From CAVRUD01 sp963849635 (GTDB lineage Bacteria > Chloroflexota > Chloroflexia > Thermomicrobiales > UBA6265): a stretch of DNA of 64,000 bases. The position numbers were made by a program, and so were the translations under genes. The notes below the pieces were generated by a model. It was not told where the DNA came from, made no database searches, and saw only the letters and a program-made list of their open reading frames with translations. The DNA is taken from positions 124,001 to 188,000 of the forward strand of contig CAWKIA010000003.1 in NCBI GenBank assembly GCA_963849635.1. The letters are read 5' to 3'. The first letter of the stretch is position 1, and every line of letters begins with the position of its first letter. Shown one piece after another: positions 17,568 through 25,307 of the stretch.

Positions 17568-18605
17568 TCACGCAACCGTCCAACGATCAACCTCTTCCAT
17601 CGCCAGACGCAACCCAAGCGTCAACATGTCGACATCCGGAGGGGGAGCCACCTGCTGGATCCGCGTCCGGATTGTCAGCGACGCTGGTGTGCCGCCGGAC
17701 TTTGAGCCAGTGCCGCCGAAGATGTCGATCGCACCGGTGCTCAATGCCCGGGCGGCGACCGCTCGGACCTCTTCTCCCCGTTGCCAGGCGAGGGTGAGGA
17801 TCGATCCGGACTGCGCATTCGTCTCGACATTGACTTGCACGGGCTCTGGCCACCCAGACCTGACACGCTGTCCGGCCTCGTTGAGGAGGCGTTCTTCCGG
17901 AGTCATTTGGAGTACTTGCGCCGGGCGTCCCGATTGGACTGCCCGCAGCCCGCCGAGCAATCGGCGCTCAGTTCCCCTGGGCTGGGCTGTCAGGTTCGCG
18001 AATCTGGCCGCCATTCGGGGATCTTTCCAAAGCCACCAGCCGAGCCCGAGTAAGCCCACATGGATGGCCAGGATGGCGGCGCTCAGGGCGGGTACATCGC
18101 CGAAGTAGATCTGGTGCCAGTCGCCATCCAGACCCGTTGCGAAGTCGAGAAGTGGATAGAAGATGAACGCGTTCGCGCCTGAGAGGAAAGCGAACTGGAT
18201 GAGCAGCTCGTTAAACGCGGCGCGAAGTGGAGGTCGCTTGACCAGGACAAATCCAATCGCCGCCAGGCAGAGAAGCACGTTGACGCCCGGTCCCGCCGCC
18301 GCGACCAGGATCTGCTCGGCGTTAGTGAATTCAGCCTGGTAGCTGACGTACCCGGCGAAGACGAAGAAGCCGAAACCGGTGACATCTCCGCCGAGCGACC
18401 AGACCGCAATGGCATGACCAAGCTCGTGGAGCGCGACGGAGATGGGGACGAGGAGAAAGAAGGCTGCTTGGTCGACCATGTAGCGGTCGGTCTGGGTGAA
18501 CTGACGGTCAAAGGTGGGTCGCCAGACGCGGACGAGCTGGGCGACGAACCGAATACCGATGACGACGTAGAACAGGCTCAGGATCGCGAACGGGCCGAAT
18601 CCCAC
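17568..18605 (-). CDS. Site-2-type M50 membrane metalloprotease
   Basis: About 345 residues from GTG 18605 (GFGPFAILSLFYVVIG). HELGH at residues 60-64 lies in a hydrophobic segment and supplies two zinc His and the catalytic Glu. A later membrane segment has NAFIFYPLLDFATGLDGDW, a variant of the N-x-x-P-x-x-x-L-D-G motif that gives the third zinc ligand (Asp). The C-terminal 100 residues are soluble and not recognised. The long frame is open further upstream to 18782 but runs across the MFS gene in another frame and looks non-coding. The start lies 5 bp past the MFS stop, so the two are probably coupled. Confidence 0.82.
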   Translation of the reverse strand: MGFGPFAILSLFYVVIGIRFVAQLVRVWRPTFDRQFTQTDRYMVDQAAFFLLVPISVALHELGHAIAVWSLGGDVTGFGFFVFAGYVSYQAEFTNAEQILVAAAGPGVNVLLCLAAIGFVLVKRPPLRAAFNELLIQFAFLSGANAFIFYPLLDFATGLDGDWHQIYFGDVPALSAAILAIHVGLLGLGWWLWKDPRMAARFANLTAQPRGTERRLLGGLRAVQSGRPAQVLQMTPEERLLNEAGQRVRSGWPEPVQVNVETNAQSGSILTLAWQRGEEVRAVAARALSTGAIDIFGGTGSKSGGTPASLTIRTRIQQVAPPPDVDMLTLGLRLAMEEVDRWTVA

Positions 18606-18609
18606 CGGC

Positions 18610-20043
18610 TCAGTCCTCCCGCCGGGAGGCGAACGAGCGCTGGGTCGGGCCACCGGCGATGCCCAGCTCCCCCGCGACGCCGCGCACCAGATCGTCCGGA
18701 ATGACCCGGCTCGATTGCCGCTCGATAGGGCGAAACACTCTCCGGCTGACGAGGAAGATGGTGGCCGCCACGGTGACGGCAATCCCTCCTCCGATCCCGA
18801 TTGATGCGGGCGTGCCCAGGTGATCGGACGTAGCGCCCGAGATGAGCGAGCCGATCGGGAAGGTGCCCATGAAGACCGTCATGTAAACGCTCATGACGCG
18901 GCCCCGGAGTCCGTCCGGCGCGGATGATTGGACGGTCGCGTTTGCCAGCGACATCGCCATACTCATCGAGAACCCCATCCCGGCAAGCAGTGGCACTGCG
19001 GCGATGAAGTGGAGACCGGATGCACCCGCGAATGCCAGCACGATCTCGAGGGAGCCGAGCGTTGCCGCCGCCAGAAACATCAGGTTGCGCCGCGGCCGTC
19101 GTCCAGTGAATGCAAGCGTTAGGGCGCCGAACAGCGATCCGACGCCCAAAGAGGACATCAGGATGCCAAAGCCGGTCGCGCCGACATCCAGATCGCGCTT
19201 GGCCAGGAGCGGAACCCAGACATTGAAGTTCATCGCGAAGGTGGCGACCAGACCGACCAGGCACATTGGCAGGAGCACGGCAGGGGTCATTCGGACGTAG
19301 TTCAACCCTTCGCGCAGCCGCTCCAGGTGGGAAGCGTTTGTTGCGGGCCTCGGTTTGGACACGAGGCGCATCCGGAGCAGGCTCGAGATCGGGGCGAGGA
19401 AGCTGGCCGCGTTCAGGCCGAAACAGACGGCGGGACTCGAAAATGCCAGGATCAGTCCGGCGAGGGCCGGACCCACGACCCGGCCCGCGTTGAAGAGGGC
19501 GGAGTTTAGAGCGACGGCATTGACCAGATCGTCGCTCGGGACGAGTTCCGACACGAAGGACTGACGAGTGGGCATATCGACGGCGGTAGCAATCCCGGAC
19601 AGGAGCGCGATCAGATAGATCTGCCACAGCTCGACCAGATCCGTGGCCACGAGGAGCGCCAGCGCAGCCGCCAGCAGAGCCATGACGGACTGGGTGACAA
19701 CCAGGATGGAGCGTTTGGGAAAGCGGTCGGCGATGAGGCCGCCGGCCAGACCGAAGATCAGGGTTGGCCCGAACTGAAAGGCGCCGACAAGGGCCAGATT
19801 GAACGCGGAGTCGGTCAGGCTCAGGATCAGCCAGGAGAGCGCCAGGGACTGCATCCAGGTGCCGGTGACCGAGAATGTCTGTCCCGTCCAGAGGAGGCGA
19901 TAGTTGCGGTGCTGAAACGCCCCGAACCCGGAGCGTATCGAATTCCGCCATCGGCTCTTGGTTGCCAGCGCCGTATCCGGTTGGCCAAAGGCGCCAGCGT
20001 GCGTGGCTGTTGACGGTTCAGGGGAGGGGTCGGACCCGTTCAT
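18610..20043 (-). CDS. MFS transporter (EntS-like)
   Basis: A 477-residue transporter of the enterobactin-exporter-like MFS group. After a polar N-terminal segment, RSGFGAFQHRNYRLLWTGQT leads into TM1, and GGLIADRFPKRSILVVTQSV is the loop 2-3 signature. TRQSFVSELVPSDDLVNAVA and NAGRVVGPALAGLI are typical of this group. Twelve membrane segments are expected. It is followed immediately by the M50 protease gene. Export of a small molecule or siderophore is possible but not shown. Confidence 0.88.
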   Translation of the reverse strand: MNGSDPSPEPSTATHAGAFGQPDTALATKSRWRNSIRSGFGAFQHRNYRLLWTGQTFSVTGTWMQSLALSWLILSLTDSAFNLALVGAFQFGPTLIFGLAGGLIADRFPKRSILVVTQSVMALLAAALALLVATDLVELWQIYLIALLSGIATAVDMPTRQSFVSELVPSDDLVNAVALNSALFNAGRVVGPALAGLILAFSSPAVCFGLNAASFLAPISSLLRMRLVSKPRPATNASHLERLREGLNYVRMTPAVLLPMCLVGLVATFAMNFNVWVPLLAKRDLDVGATGFGILMSSLGVGSLFGALTLAFTGRRPRRNLMFLAAATLGSLEIVLAFAGASGLHFIAAVPLLAGMGFSMSMAMSLANATVQSSAPDGLRGRVMSVYMTVFMGTFPIGSLISGATSDHLGTPASIGIGGGIAVTVAATIFLVSRRVFRPIERQSSRVIPDDLVRGVAGELGIAGGPTQRSFASRRED

Positions 20044-20127
20044 CTCGCCATTGTCGCACGACGGGCCGGGGCAACGTGTGGCCAGCCGTCGGGCGGCGCA
20101 AGCCGATTGGCCCGCGCCGCTTTCCCA

Positions 20128-23100
20128 TTAGCCCGTGGGCGCGACCACGACCGGGACTGGATCCTGAACGGTCAAGACCAGCCGTGGCGGGGTCGCGCTC
20201 TCGCGGCTGGCGAAGGTCAACGCCGCGTCCGGCAGTCCACTGATCGCGAACGTGATTGTGCCGTCCACCATTACGGTGCCGCTGACGTCGAGCCAGGTCT
20301 CTACGCCTGGGTCCTGCCAGGCGATGAGGACCGGGCTGCCATCGATCGCCAGGGCCGGCGCCGGCAGGAACGCCAGCGTGCCGGTGTAGGTCAACGTCCA
20401 CTCGTCGACCGGCTGGCCCGGAAGGACAGCTACTGTTCCGCCGCCTGCCCCGGTATCGCCGCTGCCGGTGAGGATCAGGCGGGCATCGATCACGGTGCCG
20501 GGCGCAATCCCAGCCACATCAAAGGTCATGTACGTCACTGCGCCATCCGGACCGCCGGCAACGAGGTTCGCTATGCCGTCAGGCGCCTGGGGTGAGTCGG
20601 GCGAGGTAGCGGTGACGCTGGTGTCGGCAGTTGGGTAGAGGATGACCTCACGTACGACCGGCGTCGGCGGCGGAACCTCCGTCGGCACTTCGGTGGGAAC
20701 CGGAGTCTCCGTCGGCAGTGGCGTTTCGGTCGGCACAGGTGTTTCCGTCGGTGACGGCGTTTCGGTCGGGACTGGTGTTTCCGTCGGAACAGATGTCTCC
20801 GTCGGTGCGGGCGATTCCGTTGGGACAGGGGCTCTGTCGCATCGGGTGTCTGTGGCCTCAGGTGCACAGTCGGGGTTTCGGTCTCGGATGGGGTGCTCGT
20901 TTCCGTCGGCGTCGATTCGGCATCGCTGGTCGCCGCCGGAGTGGCATCGACCGGGGCATCGGTCGCCGGCGTTCCATCCGCCACCGGCGTTCCTGCGGCC
21001 GTTGCTTCGTCGGTGGCGGTCGGTGACGCCTCTGGCGTGCCGGTCGCGGTTGCCGTGGCCGTCACGTTGGCTGCCAGTGACGAGTCTTCGACCGCTGCCG
21101 CAAACGTCGAACTGATCGTGAAGGTGGCGGTTGCGGACTTCGCCCCGCTCAGACCCACGATCGGGTAGCCTCCACCGGCCATCCGAGGCGGGACCGTCCC
21201 GGTGCAGACCGCCGTCCCGGCGCTTGAGGTGGTGTCGCTGCAAAGCAAGGTGCCGCCGGAGCTGCTGGTTCGGTTCCAGTAGAAGCTGACGGTGGTGCCG
21301 GGGTCGTAACCCTTTCCAGTCACTGTGACCCGCGTGCCGGAGGCCCCGGCAGACGGGTTCAGAGCTCACCGATTGAATGATCGTGAAGAAAGTCGTGGCC
21401 ACCCGGCCGCTGGTTGCGCCACGGACCGTCAGGGTGTGCGTGCCGAAACCGCTCGTTGGAACGGTTGTGCCGATCGTCGCCCGGCCCGAGCTATCCGCCG
21501 TGCGTGTGCCTCCGGCGGAGGTTCGGGAGTCCCAGAAGACTGATACCGACTCGCCCGCCTGGAAACCAGCTACGATCACGTCAATCCGCTGCCCGGATTT
21601 CGCCTGGCCGGGACTGGCGAGCGCCGAGGCAACCTGGGCGCTTGAGCCGGCCACGACGAACGACACGCGCTTCGTCACACTGCCGGAGACCGCCGCAACC
21701 GGATACGTGGTGCCGGACGTTGCCGACGACGGTACGGTAAACGTGCAGGTGGCCGTGCCGGTGCTCGATGTCATACCGCCGCAGACGGAGGTGCCGGTGC
21801 CGACACTCCCCATCCGGTTCCAGAAGACCGCGTAGGTCGCCGAGGCCGGATATCCACCGAGCGTGGCCGTCACCCTGGTTCCCGCTGGCGCCTGCGTCGT
21901 CGAGAGGCTGAAGGTCGAGGAGAGGGTGATCTGCGCTTCGGCGCTGGCGCCGCTGCTTGCGCCTGTTCCGACGATCCGGTGCGATCCGCCTGCGCTCCGC
22001 GGCACGGATACCGAGGCGGTCGCGGTGCCGTTGGCAGCTGTCGTGACATTTCCGAGCGACGAGCCGCCGCTGCCGTCCCAGGTGAGGTTTACCGATTCGC
22101 CAGATCCGAATCCGCGGATGGTCAGCGCGACCGTGCCGCCGGGCTGGACCTCCGAGGGCGAGCCGGTGATTGTCGGGGTGACCTGGTATGTCGCGGTTGC
22201 CCGCCGGCCGCTCGATGCCCCCAACCCGATGATGCGGTGCGAGCCGATGGGTGAGCTAAAGACCGAGAAGGAGGTCGAGATGTCGCCCTGCGGGTCGACC
22301 GTCAGTGTGGCCCGCGGAGAATTCGAGGTCGAGTCCCAGTAGACATTGACCGTCTCACCGGGCCGGAACCCCGAGCCAGTCACCGTGATCTTGCCACCAA
22401 CACGCCCAGAATTCGGTGCGACCTGCAGCCATAAGCCGCTCGGGGCCGGTGATGCCGACGGAGATGGCGACGCGGAGGGCTTGGGCGACGCCCCGCCGCC
22501 AGGAATTGACGATCCGCAGGTCTTGGCCGCGGTCGACGCGCTCTCTCCGCTCTGCCAGAGGAAGGTAACGACGATGCCATCCGGGCGCATCAGATCGTTG
22601 AACGCGAAGCCTAGGTCTGTCCAAACGCCGTCGCCCAGGTCGATCGCCGACCGGTTGCCGACGACCGTTCCCTTGTCTGTGATGCCAATCCCGCCGGCGG
22701 ACCGTCCGTAGCCCACATCAAAACCGTCCAAGGCCGCGTCGGCTCCCGTGTAGCCCTGGACCAGATCGTTCGGATTAGCCGCCCGGCGGTTGAGATTGCG
22801 GGAGTTGGTCGGATTCCACCAATCGTCGACCCGGAACCAGGGGCCGACCTCCAGGACCGGCGCGACCACGCAGGCATTGTTGGCCGGGTTGGTCACGCGG
22901 ACATAACAGGGGTTGCCGCACTCGGTGCGGACGCCAAAGGTGGGGTCATTCACCCCGGCGCTGAGCCACGGGCAGGAGGAGGAGGTACACGCGGGCAGGG
23001 AGACGAAGTGATCGTCTGCCTGAATAACGTGCCCGCTCGATGTCGTCCCTCCGACAAGCCCTTCGCGTGTACCGGTGACGCGGAAGGTGCCGGGTCCGAT

Positions 23101-24966
23101 GATGGTGCCGCCCTGAATCGGACCGCTGGCGGCGCCGACGGTGATCGACGTCGAGCGCGATGTGCCATCAGCGGCAGTCGCCACAAGGGGAACGGTTCCG
23201 GAGCTACCGCTCGGGATCGAGAAGGTGCAGCCGAAGACTCCGGTTGCACTCGCTGTGCCCGTGCAGACGTTCTGGCCCGCCGAACCTGTTGTCCTATTCC
23301 AGGCGACATTGACGCCGCGACTCGCCGGGAAGCCGCGCAGGTTGACCTGGACGTTCGTCCCCGGTGTCCCGTTTTTCGGGGATGCGGCCAGGCTGGCCAG
23401 GACGTTGATCGCACCATAGCCGCGACTGTTAGAGACGAGGCCGAGTCCAGAGTAGTCATGCCACCCGAGGCCGCCATCGGGGACGGTGATAGTGACGGTG
23501 CCGGTGCCGCTGCTGTTCGTTGTCGCGGTGCCGAGCACTGGCCCGGTCGTTCCGTCCCAGGTCAGCCTGACCTGCTCGCTGGCGGCGAAACCACGCGCCG
23601 TCACCGCGATCTGTGATCCGGGAGCTCCTTCGACCGGCGTCCGTGCCAATGTGGAGACAACGGCGAATGTCCGCTGCGCCGTCCTGCCGGAGGTCACACC
23701 GCGGGCTATTAGGGTGTGGTTGCCTTTGATCGCGTTGGGCACGACGACACTGGCGGTAAACGCTCCCGTGCTCGTTGAGCGCACGGTCGTGAGCGGTGAG
23801 GCGGTCGTCGAGTTCCAGGAGATGCGGACATCTTCGCTCGCGCCAAAGCCACTACCCGTGACAGTCAGCGTCGAAGCTACCCCGCCTGTCGCCGTGTTAA
23901 GTGAGATGGCGGCCGAGCCGGACGGCGGGTTTGATGATGTGGCGACGGTGAACGTCCATGACGGGCTGTTCCCACTGATCCCGTTCGCGTTTCTGGCCCT
24001 GACGCGCCAGGTGTAGTCGCCTTGCGAAAGAGCGGTAGTGGTCCATGACGTCGTGGCCAGCCAGGGGCTGACAGTTGCGCCGTCGTTGATGACGACCTGG
24101 TACTCACTGGCACCGGACGAGGCATTCCAGCTCAAGTCTGGGGTTGCCGACGTGACTGTCGTGCCGGAGGCGGGACTGCGCAGGGTCGGGGCGGCCGGGA
24201 CCGACCCGGTTGGCGGGCCGACCTGCGCATTGGTTGACGTAATCGTCCGGTCGCGGTGCTGATTGCGGACACTCGCGCCGAGATCGGGGAAGTCGATGCC
24301 CTCAAGGGCATTTGCGCCGGTAAACGGAATCGCATTGCGGCTCCAGTTCCCGCCATCGGTCGTCTGCCAGAGAGTCAGGTGAACATGAGGCCACCCACCA
24401 TTGGCGCCGCCGCCGGGTGGCGCCACGGTCGCGAGCTGCTGGCCCTGGGTGACTGGCTGGCCGGCGGCCAGACTTGCATTCAAGTCGGTATGAAAAAAGG
24501 CGACGGCAAAGCCATCGCCAAGATCGATCGACATGCCGCCCGTCGAGAGGTCGATCCAGCGAATCGTGCCGTTCACTGGAGAGAGGACGGGCCGGCCGGC
24601 TTGAGATCCGTCTGGCAGGGAGAGATCGAAGGAGTAGCGGTATTGGTACGGAGCGCGACAGCCCTCGGTTTGGCTGGGCTGGTCGAGCAGGGTCGCCGGA
24701 TCGCAGTTCCAGTGGCTGCCACCCTGGGTCGGCGAGGTGTTGTACCCCTGACCGACGACCCAGGTCTGTCCACTTGGGAAGGGAAGTTTGATCTTGGCGC
24801 CGGCGGCGGCTGGAATAGCCGCCGGATCGTCAATGGGGGCGGCCGTGTCCGATGCATCTGGCGCCGCTTGCGCGGGGGCAGCACCGGGTAAGACCGGCGA
24901 TGCCGCGAACGGCGCAATTACGAGCATCAAAATGACGATAGCCGCGCAGACCCGATGCGAGAGCAT
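20128..24966 (-). CDS. Very large secreted protein: M23 domain, IPT-like repeats, Thr/Pro linker, DNRLRE-like end
   Basis: About 1610 residues with a signal peptide (VCAAIVILMLVIAPFAA). Residues 60-250 are an M23/LytM-like fold with FFHTDL and the metal motif HVHL, but the first His of the usual HxxxD is replaced (RYSFDLSL). An Ig/FN3-like module follows, then about eight IPT-like beta modules in two groups (three, then five), each with GFxxxExVxxxWxxxT. A double-psi-barrel-like insert with Cys pairs lies between the groups. A Pro-Thr-Glu-rich linker leads to a DNRLRE-type domain (VREVILYPTADTSV). The frame changes near 21350 and returns near 20840. It is likely a cell-envelope or matrix adhesin/hydrolase relative. 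Confidence 0.78.
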   Translation of the reverse strand: MLSHRVCAAIVILMLVIAPFAASPVLPGAAPAQAAPDASDTAAPIDDPAAIPAAAGAKIKLPFPSGQTWVVGQGYNTSPTQGGSHWNCDPATLLDQPSQTEGCRAPYQYRYSFDLSLPDGSQAGRPVLSPVNGTIRWIDLSTGGMSIDLGDGFAVAFFHTDLNASLAAGQPVTQGQQLATVAPPGGGANGGWPHVHLTLWQTTDGGNWSRNAIPFTGANALEGIDFPDLGASVRNQHRDRTITSTNAQVGPPTGSVPAAPTLRSPASGTTVTSATPDLSWNASSGASEYQVVINDGATVSPWLATTSWTTTALSQGDYTWRVRARNANGISGNSPSWTFTVATSSNPPSGSAAISLNTATGGVASTLTVTGSGFGASEDVRISWNSTTASPLTTVRSTSTGAFTASVVVPNAIKGNHTLIARGVTSGRTAQRTFAVVSTLARTPVEGAPGSQIAVTARGFAASEQVRLTWDGTTGPVLGTATTNSSGTGTVTITVPDGGLGWHDYSGLGLVSNSRGYGAINVLASLAASPKNGTPGTNVQVNLRGFPASRGVNVAWNRTTGSAGQNVCTGTASATGVFGCTFSIPSGSSGTVPLVATAADGTSRSTSITVGAASGPIQGGTIIGPGTFRVTGTREGLVGGTTSSGHVIQADDHFVSLPACTSSSCPWLSAGVNDPTFGVRTECGNPCYVRVTNPANNACVVAPVLEVGPWFRVDDWWNPTNSRNLNRRAANPNDLVQGYTGADAALDGFDVGYGRSAGGIGITDKGTVVGNRSAIDLGDGVWTDLGFAFNDLMRPDGIVVTFLWQSGESASTAAKTCGSSIPGGGASPKPSASPSPSASPAPSGLWLQVAPNSGRVGGKITVTGSGFRPGETVNVYWDSTSNSPRATLTVDPQGDISTSFSVFSSPIGSHRIIGLGASSGRRATATYQVTPTITGSPSEVQPGGTVALTIRGFGSGESVNLTWDGSGGSSLGNVTTAANGTATASVSVPRSAGGSHRIVGTGASSGASAEAQITLSSTFSLSTTQAPAGTRVTATLGGYPASATYAVFWNRMGSVGTGTSVCGGMTSSTGTATCTFTVPSSATSGTTYPVAAVSGSVTKRVSFVVAGSSAQVASALASPGQAKSGQRIDVIVAGFQAGESVSVFWDSRTSAGGTRTADSSGRATIGTTVPTSGFGTHTLTVRGATSGRVATTFFTIIQSVSSEPVCRGLRHAGHSDWKGLRPRHHRQLLLEPNQQLRRHLALQRHHLKRRDGGLHRDGPASDGRWRLPDRGSERGEVRNRHLHDQFDVCGSGRRLVTGSQRDGHGNRDRHARGVTDRHRRSNGRRNAGGGWNAGDRCPGRCHSGGDQRCRIDADGNEHPIRDRNPDCAPEATDTRCDRAPVPTESPAPTETSVPTETPVPTETPSPTETPVPTETPLPTETPVPTEVPTEVPPPTPVVREVILYPTADTSVTATSPDSPQAPDGIANLVAGGPDGAVTYMTFDVAGIAPGTVIDARLILTGSGDTGAGGGTVAVLPGQPVDEWTLTYTGTLAFLPAPALAIDGSPVLIAWQDPGVETWLDVSGTVMVDGTITFAISGLPDAALTFASRESATPPRLVLTVQDPVPVVVAPTG
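20677..20835. repeat. Short-period tandem repeat encoding PTE(T)P units
   Basis: About six to eight units of roughly 24 nt, encoding variants of PTETPVPTE, form the linker of the giant secreted protein. The repetition is direct and in frame, unlike a CRISPR array. Such tracts vary in copy number and are hard to sequence, and one frame change lies at its edge near 20840. Confidence 0.8.
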
Positions 24967-24990
24967 CCCCTAACCTCCCCGGTCCCATCA

Positions 24991-25055
24991 GGATCAGGCC
25001 GGTTGGAGCGGGCCCCGCGCCGATACCGGCGCAGGCTCCAACCTCGGTGTGATCC
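24991..25055 (-). promoter_or_regulatory. Nested hairpin in the leader of the M23/IPT protein; rest of 24967-25307 gene-free
   Basis: Three stems are stacked: outer GGATCA/TGATCC (24991-24996 with 25050-25055), middle GGTTGGAGC/GCTCCAACC (25001-25009 with 25035-25043), and inner GCGCCG/CGGCGC (25017-25022 with 25027-25032) with loop ATAC. It lies 25 bp before the start codon, on the coding strand. It may be a terminator/attenuator or riboswitch-like leader. The remaining bases to 25307 show no gene. Confidence 0.5.
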
Positions 25056-25307
25056 GACTGACCGTTTCGGCCGCGCGGGGGGTGCGGTCCGGATCGATGC
25101 TCGATCGCACGTCCAGCCGCGTGCGAGATTCGAGATCGAACGGCGAGAGCCGGATTGCCGTGCTCACGCCAAGGAATAGGATCGAGTGACCACCACGATT
25201 AGCCTATGGTAGTCATGGATCGTTTGCAATGTCCAAGATGTCACGGCAGGTCACGAAGCCCCCCCGGCTCCACCTTTGTGAGATCGCGTGGACAAGGTAC
25301 TTTCGGG

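Noticed and set aside
20677..20835. CRISPR-like short repeats
   Set aside because: Repeats are directly adjacent without unique spacers and encode in-frame Pro-Thr-Glu units.
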